A stretch of DNA of 64,000 bases, taken from NCBI RefSeq assembly GCF_014212055.1, contig NZ_JACJVO010000033.1:166209-230208 (forward strand), given 5' to 3'. This document shows, one piece after another, positions 1 through 7,682 of this stretch. Within the stretch, counting starts at the first letter, position 1. Each line of letters starts with the position of its first letter. This stretch comes from Cohnella zeiphila. GTDB lineage: Bacteria; Bacillota; Bacilli; Paenibacillales; Paenibacillaceae. The translations under genes and the position numbers were made by a program. The notes beneath the pieces are model-generated. The model was not told where the DNA came from. It saw only the letters and a program-made list of their open reading frames with translations, and searched no databases.

Positions 1-849
1 GGAAACGGCATGGCGCTGGATCCTCGGAAATACTTCATTATCGTTCCCAATCTGTTGGGCAACGGTTTATCTTCGTCTCCGAGCAATACGCCTCCCCCTT
101 TCGATCGGGCACATTTTCCGCAGGTAACCATTTATGACAACGTTCAATTCCAGCATCGGCTGGTGACCGAAAAATTCGGCATTCGAAAAATCGCTCTCGT
201 AGTCGGATGGTCGATGGGTGGCATTCAAGCGTTCCAATGGGGGGCAAGTTACCCGGACATGGTGGAACGAATTGCGCCCTTCGCCGGAGTTGCCAAGACA
301 TGGCCCCATACGTTTATGGTCTTGGACGGAATGAAAGCTTCGCTCATGGCTGCAGTCGGCTTCGATTCAAGTAAACTTAACCGATTGACTTCGGAAGACA
401 TGCGTGCCGTCGGCCGTGTCTATGCGGGATGGGGAGTCTCGCAGGCGTTTTATCGAGAGGAACTTTATCGTGAGCTGGGATTTGACACATTGGCGGATTT
501 TGTAGCCGGCGTCTGGGAAGGCAGCTTTATGAAGATGGATCCGCACAATGTCCTGGCCATGTTATGGACAGGCCAAAATGCGGATATTAGCGCAAACCCC
601 TCCTATAACGGAGATTTCGATAAGGCGCTCAAAAGCATCCAAGCGCTCGCCTGCGTCATGCCGGGGAGTACGGATCTCTTTTGCACGGCGGACGATAACG
701 AATACGAGGCCAAGCTTATCCCTCACGCTGTTTTGAATCCGATCCCGTCGATCTGGGGACATTTTGCCGGCCGCGGAATCAACAGGGACGATAATCAATT
801 TATTGACGACAACCTTAAGCGTTTGTTAGCCTTGCCCAGATCCGTTTGA
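1..849 (+). CDS. MetX-like alpha/beta hydrolase (homoserine O-acetyltransferase family), 5' end cut by window
   Basis: The reading frame is open from base 1, so the ATG at 10 is probably internal and the true start lies outside the window; 282 codons are visible. The protein is an alpha/beta hydrolase of the homoserine acetyltransferase (MetX) superfamily. It has an N-terminal segment with DPRKYFIIVPNLLGNG, typical of the region before the nucleophile elbow, and the elbow GWSMGGIQAFQWG around residue 65, in which Ser is the expected nucleophile. A late conserved block with GHFAGRG supplies the likely catalytic His. Family members acylate homoserine or related alcohols, but many MetX-like proteins in Firmicutes act on unknown substrates. 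No methionine genes are adjacent, so the substrate is not assigned. Confidence 0.8.
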   Translation, partial: GNGMALDPRKYFIIVPNLLGNGLSSSPSNTPPPFDRAHFPQVTIYDNVQFQHRLVTEKFGIRKIALVVGWSMGGIQAFQWGASYPDMVERIAPFAGVAKTWPHTFMVLDGMKASLMAAVGFDSSKLNRLTSEDMRAVGRVYAGWGVSQAFYREELYRELGFDTLADFVAGVWEGSFMKMDPHNVLAMLWTGQNADISANPSYNGDFDKALKSIQALACVMPGSTDLFCTADDNEYEAKLIPHAVLNPIPSIWGHFAGRGINRDDNQFIDDNLKRLLALPRSV

Positions 850-881
850 GCAAGACAAATTCAAGGATGGACGCTAGAAAA

Positions 882-2627
882 TTAATGCGGAATGACGATC
901 TTCGCCGTCGTCCCTTCCCCGGGACGGGAGTCGATCCGGACGCCGTACTCGGGCCCGTAATACAACTTGAGCCGATCGTCGACGTTGCGGATGCCCACGC
1001 CGCCCAGCTTGGGCGGCGCGAGAGAGCCTGCGCTATCGGGAAGCTCGTCGGCTTCGGCTCCCTTTCGCTTAAGGCGCAACGAGGGATCGAAGCCGACGCC
1101 GTCGTCCCGCACGATGAACATCACATTGCCGTCGCCGTCGCGGCCGCAGCGGATCTCCACCAGCCCGGGCCCGTCCTTCTCGCGGATGCCGTGATAAATC
1201 GCGTTTTCGATGAGCGGCTGCAGGATGATCTTGGGAATGACGCGCTCCGACAGTTCGCGGTCCCAGTCGATCCGATACTGCAGCTTCTCGCCGTACCGTT
1301 CCTTCTGGATAAACAAATATTGGGCCGCATGGTTCATCTCGCTCTCGATCGTCGTCGTCTCGCTGCCGCCGCTGAGCGACAGTTGAAAAAACTTGGCCAG
1401 CGCCTTCGTCGTCGAGATGACGCGATCGCTCTCGTTGAATTCCGCCATCCAGACTATCGTGTCCAGCGTATTGTAGAGAAAATGAGGATTGATCTGGCTG
1501 TGCAGGACGCTCAGCTCGTAGCCGCGCAGCGCCTTCTCCTTCGCCTCCACTTCCCGCATCAGCCGCCGAACTTCGAGCACCGTCGCGTTGAATTGCTGGG
1601 CGAGTCCCTGCACCTCCGTCAAGCCCGTCTCCGCGACGCTGACCTCCAGCGAGCCGCTCTTCATCTTCGCCATCGCCTGCTGCAGCCGATGGATCGGCCG
1701 GGTAATGCCCTTGGCCAGGAACGGAGCCGCCGCCAGGATAAGCAGCAGCAGGCCGATGCCGACGATGGCGATGGAGCGCATCAACTGGTCGCGGATCTGC
1801 CGCAATCCGTCCAGCGAGTTGACGCCGACCAGCGTCCAGTCGGTACCCGGCAGCTTCGTTTGGTACACCAGCCTGTTCTGCGAAGGAATGTAGCCTTTCT
1901 CCGTCTTGACGATGTCTCTCAGCCGGGCCTGCTTATCCGCGTCGGTGAAGTACGCGGGATCCTTATGGTAGACGATGCCGCCCTTGCTGTTGATAATGAA
2001 CGCGAACCCTTGCTTGCCGAGGTCCAGGTCGTTCAGGAAGCTCTCGATTCCCCTGTACTCGATGTCCAGAAGCACGACGCCGAGATTGCCGCCGTCGGCA
2101 TCTTTGATCTCCTGACTCATGGAGATGACCCAATTGTTCTTGTCCATCGAAAAATTTTGCATCCGCGCCGAGGTCAGTGCCGGCATGCTGCTGTTGATCG
2201 CGGCGACATACCATGGCTCGTTCATCATGTCGGAGGAACGCGTCATGTTCAGCTTTTTCTCGTTGGAGAGCACGTAGCCTTCCTTGCCGACGACGATGAC
2301 CGACTTGATGTTGGGGTCGGAGGTCAGCACGGTGTCGATAAACTGCAATACGCCCTGCTCCCCGTTTTGCGTCGGGGAAGAGAGCGCCTGAATCGTCTGG
2401 GGATTATGGGCAAGCAGGGTGGACAGCACCTTGAGCCGTTCCACGTACATTTCCACGAGCGTCCCGCTCTTGGAGATCGCCATCTGCGACGAGCGGATCG
2501 AATCGTTCAGCACCACTCTGGAGATGCCGACGTACAGAACGGCTCCCATGATAACGATCGTCACGAAGCTGATCAGCGCATACACCCATGAGATACGGAA
2601 CTGGAGGGAACGTGGAAATCGGCTCAC
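882..2627 (-). CDS. YesM-type sensor histidine kinase
   Basis: Membrane sensor kinase of 581 residues, of the LytS/YesM class common next to sugar systems in Paenibacillus. TM1 lies at about 14-36, followed by an extracellular dCache-like region of about 240 residues, TM2 at about 284-305 and a HAMP segment beginning ITRPIHRLQQAM. The His_kinase block QINPHFLYNTLDT carries the phosphoacceptor His382, and the HATPase domain has ILQPLIENAIYHG (N box) and DDGVGFD (G box). The start is GTG at 2627, which overlaps the TGA of the upstream response regulator by four bases, so the two are translationally coupled. No transporter sits beside this pair, so its signal is unknown; it may control genes elsewhere or outside the window. 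Confidence 0.93.
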   Translation of the reverse strand: MSRFPRSLQFRISWVYALISFVTIVIMGAVLYVGISRVVLNDSIRSSQMAISKSGTLVEMYVERLKVLSTLLAHNPQTIQALSSPTQNGEQGVLQFIDTVLTSDPNIKSVIVVGKEGYVLSNEKKLNMTRSSDMMNEPWYVAAINSSMPALTSARMQNFSMDKNNWVISMSQEIKDADGGNLGVVLLDIEYRGIESFLNDLDLGKQGFAFIINSKGGIVYHKDPAYFTDADKQARLRDIVKTEKGYIPSQNRLVYQTKLPGTDWTLVGVNSLDGLRQIRDQLMRSIAIVGIGLLLLILAAAPFLAKGITRPIHRLQQAMAKMKSGSLEVSVAETGLTEVQGLAQQFNATVLEVRRLMREVEAKEKALRGYELSVLHSQINPHFLYNTLDTIVWMAEFNESDRVISTTKALAKFFQLSLSGGSETTTIESEMNHAAQYLFIQKERYGEKLQYRIDWDRELSERVIPKIILQPLIENAIYHGIREKDGPGLVEIRCGRDGDGNVMFIVRDDGVGFDPSLRLKRKGAEADELPDSAGSLAPPKLGGVGIRNVDDRLKLYYGPEYGVRIDSRPGEGTTAKIVIPH

Positions 2628-3394
2628 GGATGCTTCGTCCTTTCCCGGTATTGAAGGGGCGACAGCCCGAATTTTCTTTTGAAGGCGGCGCTGAAATAGT
2701 TCGGATTGTCGAAGCCGAGCGCCGCCGAGATCTCGTACATCTTCATGTCGGTCATGAGCAGCTGGAGCTTGGCGCGCTCCAGTCGTACGGACAGCACATA
2801 ATCCTGAAAAGCGACATTGAACAGCCGCTTGAACAGCACGCTCATATAGCCGGGACTGAAGCCCTGCCGTTCGGCAAGCGCGGTCAAGTTGAACTCCGGA
2901 TTGCCGATGTTGTCCTCGATCGACTGGGCGATCGCGGTTTTGGCGTCGGATTCGTCGGGATTCCCGCGGGCCGACATCATCTCGCCGACCAGAAGCCGCA
3001 ATTCCGACTGCTGCCGTTCGGCGCGCAGTTTGTCGACCAGCTTGCGGAGCACCTCGTACACGTCGCCCCTCGACACCGGCTTCAGCACGTAGTCGTCGAT
3101 GCCGAGCTTCAGCGCGGTCACCGCGTAATCGTAATAGTCGTAGCCGGTAATGACGGCGATCTTGACGCCGGTCCGGCTCTCCTTGGCCTTGGCGGCCAAT
3201 TCCAGTCCGCTGAGCTTCGGAATGTTGATGTCGAGCAGCACGAGATCGGGCTGGTGGGCGAGGAAGAGCCGAAGCCCTTCCTCCCCGTTGCCCGCTTCCA
3301 GGATGGTCGTGATGCCGAACTCCTCGAACGGAACGAGCCGCCGGATGCCGGTTCTGACCAGCTCTTCGTCCTCCACGATCAGCAGCGTGTACAT
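2624..3394 (-). CDS. AraC-type response regulator (YesN-like)
   Basis: DNA-binding response regulator of 256 residues and cognate partner of the kinase that follows. The receiver domain starts TLLIVEDEE, has phosphoacceptor Asp55 in LVLLDINIP and the conserved Lys in YVLKPVSR. A C-terminal AraC double helix-turn-helix carries the family signature ALGFDNPNYFSAAFKRKFG. A TTG at 3400 in the same frame is possible, but the ATG at 3394 has AAGGGG nine bases upstream, so I prefer it. The protein is short for a YesN regulator because the linker between receiver and HTH is only about 30 residues. The gene is first in a two-gene operon with the kinase. Confidence 0.92.
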   Translation of the reverse strand: MYTLLIVEDEELVRTGIRRLVPFEEFGITTILEAGNGEEGLRLFLAHQPDLVLLDINIPKLSGLELAAKAKESRTGVKIAVITGYDYYDYAVTALKLGIDDYVLKPVSRGDVYEVLRKLVDKLRAERQQSELRLLVGEMMSARGNPDESDAKTAIAQSIEDNIGNPEFNLTALAERQGFSPGYMSVLFKRLFNVAFQDYVLSVRLERAKLQLLMTDMKMYEISAALGFDNPNYFSAAFKRKFGLSPLQYRERTKHP

Positions 3395-3418
3395 CGGCAA
3401 ATTCCCCTTAAGCTAACC

Positions 3419-4588
3419 TTATTTGACGGCCGCGGTCAAATAGCCGTAGCCGTCCTTCTCCATGTCCGCAAGCGGGACGAACCGGATCGAGGCGCTGTTA
3501 ATGCAGTATCTTTTCCCGTCTTTATCCTCCGGGCCGTCGTCGAACACATGGCCCAGATGGATATCGCCGACCCGGCTGCGCACTTCGGTGCGCACCATAT
3601 TGAAGCTTGTATCTTCATGGTAGGTTACGACGTCCGGATCGATCGGCTTCGTGAAGCTGGGCCAGCCGCAGCCGGCATCGTATTTGTCGCTGCTGGAGAA
3701 CAGCGGTTCGCCTGTCGCCACGTCGACATAGATGCCGGGATCGAAGTTATCCCAATACTCGTTGGAGAACGCCGTTTCCGTGTCATTGAGCACGGCGACC
3801 GCATATTGGGCGTCCGTCAGCTTCGTCTTCAGCTCAGCGTCGCTCGGCCGCGAGTACAGTGAAGGATCGACCTTCACCGGCTTGTCGTTCACCTGGTCCA
3901 GCACGGACAAGTCGACGTGGCAGTAGCCGTCCGGGTTTTTGTCCAGATAGTTCTGGTGGTATTCCTCGGCGAGATAGTAGTTCTGCAGCGGAAGCACTTC
4001 CGTGACGATCTTCTTCGAATACTTCTTCTGCTCCTTGGCGACGACTTCGTTGATGACGGGCAGATCGGCTTTGTCGGTGTAATAGATGCCCGTCCGGTAA
4101 TTGATGCCGACGTCGTTGCCCTGCTTGTTCACGCTCGTCGGATTGATGACCTTGAAGAAGTCGGTCAGCAGCTCGGGCAGCGGCAGCCTGGCCGGATCAT
4201 ACTTGACCTCGGCCGTCTCGGCAAAGCCTCGGTCGCCGCGCACGACGTCCTCGTAAGTCGGATTCTCGCCGGTTCCGTTGGCGTAACCGACGGTGACGTC
4301 CTGCACGCCGATAATGCGCTCCACGTAAGCCTCGATGCCCCAGAAGCAGCCTCCGGCCAAATAAATCGTCTTCAGGTTGCTGTGCGAATAATCGATGTTG
4401 TCGTTCGGATTCGGCGATCTCGTCGTTGTCGTCCCGCCGTCCGCCTCCGCGGCGGCCGTTACGACGGACGCGCCGGCCCCTTGCTCCGGCGCCGCCGCAT
4501 TGGACGAATTGCCGGAGTCCGCCCGGCTGCCGCATGCGGACAGCAACAGGACGGAGATTAAAGCACATGCATAAGCGATTCGCTTCAC
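3419..4588 (-). CDS. msrAB: Bifunctional peptide methionine sulfoxide reductase MsrA/MsrB lipoprotein
   Basis: Reduces both S- and R-methionine sulfoxide in proteins. It is a 389-residue lipoprotein: the signal peptide ends in a lipobox LLSAC with Cys19, so it should sit on the outer face of the membrane. A low-complexity linker runs to about residue 65. The MsrA domain follows, with catalytic GGCFWG (Cys81) and the late EYHQNYLDKNP motif. The MsrB domain has DAGCGWPSF, HLGHVFDDGP and the catalytic Cys in RYCINSASIRF. It is the last gene of the ccdA / thioredoxin-like / msrAB operon. Streptococcus pneumoniae has a known parallel (ccdA2-etrx2-msrAB2) in which electrons pass from CcdA through a lipid-anchored thioredoxin to the Msr, and the same flow is inferred here. 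Confidence 0.95.
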   Translation of the reverse strand: MKRIAYACALISVLLLSACGSRADSGNSSNAAAPEQGAGASVVTAAAEADGGTTTTRSPNPNDNIDYSHSNLKTIYLAGGCFWGIEAYVERIIGVQDVTVGYANGTGENPTYEDVVRGDRGFAETAEVKYDPARLPLPELLTDFFKVINPTSVNKQGNDVGINYRTGIYYTDKADLPVINEVVAKEQKKYSKKIVTEVLPLQNYYLAEEYHQNYLDKNPDGYCHVDLSVLDQVNDKPVKVDPSLYSRPSDAELKTKLTDAQYAVAVLNDTETAFSNEYWDNFDPGIYVDVATGEPLFSSSDKYDAGCGWPSFTKPIDPDVVTYHEDTSFNMVRTEVRSRVGDIHLGHVFDDGPEDKDGKRYCINSASIRFVPLADMEKDGYGYLTAAVK

Positions 4589-4654
4589 AAGCTTCTCCTC
4601 CCCCTATTAAGCCATGTTTTCCCTGCTTGTTGCAACAGATTCGATCCCTGTGCG

Positions 4655-5215
4655 TCAGGAAATGTGCGTGAATTCCTCCGTAATGGCATCGTTCGTGTTG
4701 TGGCCGGGCGAGCTTTTGACGAGCACGCCGTCCGAGCCGATGTACAGAGACGTCGGATAGCCGCGAATGCCGAATTTCTGCGCCAGCTTGCCGTCGTCGT
4801 CGAGCAGGACGGTTACGTTGGTGGCCGTATTCTCCGCCTGCAGCCCTTTGAACCATTCCTTGAAATCCTCTTCCGATTGCTCTCCCTTGTAGTTCGGATT
4901 GACGATCGTGATGACCTTGAAGTCGTTGTCCTGACCGGCCAGCGTGTTCAATTCGTCCATGCCGGCGAGGCAGATCGGACACCAGGACGCCCAATATTTC
5001 ACGTATACTTTCTGCCCGGCGAGACTGGCGAGGGACACCTCGTTGCCGTCCACGTCCTTCAGGTCGAACGACGGCGCCGCCGATCCTTTGTTCTTCACCG
5101 CCGCGGGACCGGCTGGCAGATCCGTCTCCGGACCTTGGCTCCCGCAGGCGGCAAGCCCGAACAGCATGGCGATCAAGGCGATGGCGGTCGCCGCCAGCTT
5201 CCATTTCCTGCTCAT
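4655..5215 (-). CDS. TlpA/ResA-like extracytoplasmic thioredoxin lipoprotein
   Basis: A 186-residue thiol-disulfide reductase, probably the electron carrier between CcdA and the downstream MsrAB. The signal peptide ends in LAAC with lipid-anchor Cys24. The thioredoxin-like fold (AhpC/TSA-Redoxin type) has the active site WASWCPICLAG (Cys79 and Cys82) and the cis-Pro loop in GIRGYPTSLYIG. A longer open frame continues upstream, but the ATG at 5215 has AAGGAGG immediately before it and begins the signal peptide, so the extension lies inside ccdA in another frame and is not real. The stop lies 66 bases before msrAB and the start 26 bases after ccdA, which fits one transcript. Confidence 0.92.
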   Translation of the reverse strand: MSRKWKLAATAIALIAMLFGLAACGSQGPETDLPAGPAAVKNKGSAAPSFDLKDVDGNEVSLASLAGQKVYVKYWASWCPICLAGMDELNTLAGQDNDFKVITIVNPNYKGEQSEEDFKEWFKGLQAENTATNVTVLLDDDGKLAQKFGIRGYPTSLYIGSDGVLVKSSPGHNTNDAITEEFTHIS

Positions 5216-5241
5216 GGTAACTCCTCCTTGTCGATAAAGCG

Positions 5242-5952
5242 TCAGATCGCCGTGACGATGCGGTCCAGGTCGTTGGTCATCAAGAGCGCGCCCATGACGA
5301 TGAGAAGAATGCCGGACACGATCTTCACGGCGGTCGTATAACGGTTCAGCCTCCTTAGCCGCCCAAGCAGCAAATCCGAGCACAGCGCCAGAATGAGGAA
5401 CGGAATGGCGAGGCCGAGGGCGTATACGATCATATAGCCGCCGCCCTGCCAGGCCGAGCCTTCGCCCGCCGACAGGCTGAGCACCGCCGTCAGCACCGGC
5501 CCGATGCACGGCGTCCAGCCGAAGCTGAACGTAAAGCCCAGCAGCAAGGAAGCGGCGAAGCCTTTTTTGCCGCTCCAATCGACCGACCATCTGCGCTCCC
5601 GCTGCAGGAACGGCAGCCGGATCACGCCCGTCTGGAAAATCCCGAACGCGATGACGAGCAGACCGCACGCCCGCATGAACCAGGACGCGTTGATAACATT
5701 ACCCAGCGCACCCGCACCGAAGCCGAGCAGGACGAACACGAACGAGACGCCGAGGACAAAAAACATCGTATTGCCGATCAGCGCCGGATGAAGCCGCAGC
5801 CGGCCGAACATGACCGCCTTGTTCCGATCCCCGGGCGCAGTGCCGCCTAGCTGTGCGATGTAGACGGGCAGCAGCGGCAGAATGCAGGGGGAGAAAAACG
5901 AGAAGATGCCGGCCAGAAATACGCTTCCAACAAAGACCTGCTCCGTCAACAT
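5242..5952 (-). CDS. ccdA: Cytochrome c biogenesis protein CcdA / DsbD-like transmembrane thiol transporter
   Basis: A 236-residue integral membrane protein with six predicted hydrophobic segments that moves reducing equivalents from cytoplasmic thioredoxin across the membrane. The two family cysteines lie in the first helix (FFSPCILPLLP) and in the middle (GWTPCIGPVLTA), the usual CcdA arrangement. It is the first gene of the operon with the lipid-anchored thioredoxin and MsrAB. No heme-maturation genes are nearby, so the role is more likely repair of oxidised surface proteins than cytochrome c assembly (inference from context). Confidence 0.93.
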   Translation of the reverse strand: MLTEQVFVGSVFLAGIFSFFSPCILPLLPVYIAQLGGTAPGDRNKAVMFGRLRLHPALIGNTMFFVLGVSFVFVLLGFGAGALGNVINASWFMRACGLLVIAFGIFQTGVIRLPFLQRERRWSVDWSGKKGFAASLLLGFTFSFGWTPCIGPVLTAVLSLSAGEGSAWQGGGYMIVYALGLAIPFLILALCSDLLLGRLRRLNRYTTAVKIVSGILLIVMGALLMTNDLDRIVTAI

Positions 5953-6056
5953 GGCGTCTCCTCCTTCTTACAGCAAGTGTACGACTTGGCCGGCCGGAAG
6001 ACGATGCATTCTCATGATCGGAATCTGTGATTTGATCATCTGCTTCGCACATCAAA

Positions 6057-6082
6057 AAGTCCCCGCTCTCCCCCGGGGACTT
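6057..6082. terminator. Hairpin terminator, usable on both strands
   Basis: An 8-bp perfect stem, AAGTCCCC paired with GGGGACTT around a 10-base loop, is followed by a run of Ts on the plus strand and by TTTTT on the minus strand. It sits between the 3' end of the MFS remnant and the ccdA operon. It would insulate ccdA from transcription of the ROK region. Confidence 0.7.
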
Positions 6083-6199
6083 CTTTTTTTCGTGATCCTT
6101 ACTATTTGGACATCCGTTATATGGGAGGCAATACGGGAGAAATAAGCCAAATGAAGCAAAGCAGGAAGGCACCCGGACGGATGCCCTTGCTCATTCCGT

Positions 6200-6499
6200 T
6201 TAAGATCCTTCAGCTTGCGATATTTCTGCTCCTCTGACGGCGTTCGTATTTTTGATCTTGCGGTTAACGCTCTCCGAACTCATCCACATGGCAAACAGGA
6301 ATGCAACCAAAATAAACGGAAAGAAGGCGATGCTCGTATGGGTTGCGATGAAACCGAAGAGCGGCGGAAGAACGGTCGAGCCCGTGTAGGCGACAGCCAT
6401 TTGATACCCCATGAGCTTTGCGGAATTTTCTTTCCCGAACCGGGCCGGAGTCTCATGCAGAAGTCCCCGTGCATCTCCTTCAGAGAGGCCGTCGATCAC
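6200..6499 (-). pseudogene. C-terminal remnant of an MFS transporter
   Basis: A 99-codon frame, entered only by a GTG at 6499, matches the last part of a 12-helix MFS permease. The core ETPARFGKENS then GYQMAVAYTGSTVLPPLFG is a typical loop plus TM10-11 stretch, followed by one more helix (FFPFILVAFLFAMW) and a charged tail. Everything upstream of this, about 300 residues, is missing: the frame is closed by a stop two codons before the GTG and the ROK gene ends 15 bases away. I therefore call it a decayed transporter whose 5' part was deleted. It might once have been the ROK regulator's partner. Confidence 0.75.
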
Positions 6500-6513
6500 G
6501 CCTCATCCCTTCA

Positions 6514-7515
6514 TCATTCCGCAACCATCTGCTCGAGCGCCAAATATTGCAAGCCGGCTAAATAATCCTGTCTCCAATTGCTCATGATGAGGGCCGGCAA
6601 ATGCTCGCGCGGAATATACGCGGCGCTCCTGTCGGCGATCCGGGCCAAGAGAGATTCGTCCACCTCGTCGTCGCAGAACACGACCGCCTGAGGATTGGTA
6701 ATGGCGGCGAACGTCGCGATTAAACGGGCGACGGCATCGATCTGATTCTCCTCGGTCAGAACGACCCGGCTATTGGGCTTCCCTTGCTGCAGAGCTTGCA
6801 GGAAGGAGCGGTTATCATACTGCGGAACGAAGGAAATCTCGCCCGAGAAAAACGTACTCCCCCGCACCACGTCTCCATTGATCATAATTCCGGAGCCGGG
6901 TCCGTTCTGCCCGAAATATAGATACACCAGCGATTCGTTCTCGATCTCCAGCTTCGTCGCGTAACCAAGCACAGAGGCGTTCATATCGTTCTCGACCACG
7001 ACCGGGATTTGGAACTGGGACTCGAACATCTCTTTTAAATCGTAATCCGTGAACTGCGTGTAAGGGATAAAGATGATTTTCCCGTTGTTTACCGCGCCGG
7101 GCACTCCGATTGCAATGGAACGAAGCTTGGGATATTTCTCGATCAAGGACTCAATGACATCCGCCAGCTTTTGCGTATCTTGCTGCAGTATGCTTGGCAA
7201 TGTGCCTTGTTCCTTGATCTCGCCGACGCAATTAAAGACCGAATAATTCGTCTCCGATTTCTCGATAAAGATCGCCAGGCCCAACATATATTCGGGATCG
7301 TAGGTGAACCGCTTGGCTCTCCTGCCTCCGCTGGAATCGTCATCGCCCGCGTACCGGATTTCTCCGTCCTCTTCCATCTGCGCCAGAAACTTGCTGATCG
7401 TCGGGAAGCTGATTCCCAGCCTCTGGCTGAGCTCGGCCTTTGTGGCGCTTCCCATCGTAATGAGTCCCGCGCGAATGCGATGAACAATCGCTTTCTTCAT
7501 CTCTTTTGGCGTCAT
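6514..7515 (-). CDS. ROK-family transcriptional repressor (XylR/NagC type)
   Basis: A 333-residue regulator with an N-terminal winged HTH (about 15-65, with KAELSQRLGISFPTISKFL) and a C-terminal ROK sugar-kinase-like domain. The ROK part has IAIGVPGAVNNGKI and VVVENDMNASVLGYA. The glycine-rich stretch that would hold ATP in true kinases is degenerate, as is usual for regulators, and the Cys-rich zinc motif is not evident. It has its own promoter region containing a 24-bp dyad (7549-7572) and follows the terminator of the sugar operon. It probably controls sugar genes, either this operon or the lost MFS gene. The ATG at 7515 has AAGGAG ten bases upstream. Confidence 0.88.
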   Translation of the reverse strand: MTPKEMKKAIVHRIRAGLITMGSATKAELSQRLGISFPTISKFLAQMEEDGEIRYAGDDDSSGGRRAKRFTYDPEYMLGLAIFIEKSETNYSVFNCVGEIKEQGTLPSILQQDTQKLADVIESLIEKYPKLRSIAIGVPGAVNNGKIIFIPYTQFTDYDLKEMFESQFQIPVVVENDMNASVLGYATKLEIENESLVYLYFGQNGPGSGIMINGDVVRGSTFFSGEISFVPQYDNRSFLQALQQGKPNSRVVLTEENQIDAVARLIATFAAITNPQAVVFCDDEVDESLLARIADRSAAYIPREHLPALIMSNWRQDYLAGLQYLALEQMVAE

Positions 7516-7548
7516 GTTCCGGATGCTCCTTCATTCGTTAATCGCGAG

Positions 7549-7572
7549 ACTTATTAAATCATTTTAATAAGT
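7549..7572. promoter_or_regulatory. Perfect 10-bp inverted repeat, candidate ROK operator
   Basis: ACTTATTAAA and TTTAATAAGT flank a four-base centre, giving a 24-bp dyad that ends 34 bases before the ROK start codon. AT-rich dyads of this size are typical ROK (NagC/XylR) operators. Autoregulation is inferred. Confidence 0.6.
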
Positions 7573-7617
7573 TAGGATCATCTTAGCAGAAACAGCTGGA
7601 GCGAACAATAGCCTTTC

Positions 7618-7649
7618 GCAAAAAAAGAAAAAACCGCGCAGGAGCGCGG
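7618..7649 (-). terminator. Rho-independent terminator of the sugar operon
   Basis: On the minus strand CCGCGC, a four-base TCCT loop and GCGCGG are followed by TTTTTTCTTTTTT. It begins about 34 bases after the stop of the glycoside hydrolase gene and separates the operon from the ROK gene. Confidence 0.88.
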
Positions 7650-7682
7650 ATGGATAGGAATATCGTTTTGTCCTTCGACAGA

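Noticed and set aside
846..2591. A 581-codon open frame on the plus strand opposite the sensor kinase gene
   Set aside because: It mirrors the kinase almost base for base, is rich in Arg, His and Ala without any domain, and has no binding site. It is an antisense shadow in GC-rich DNA.
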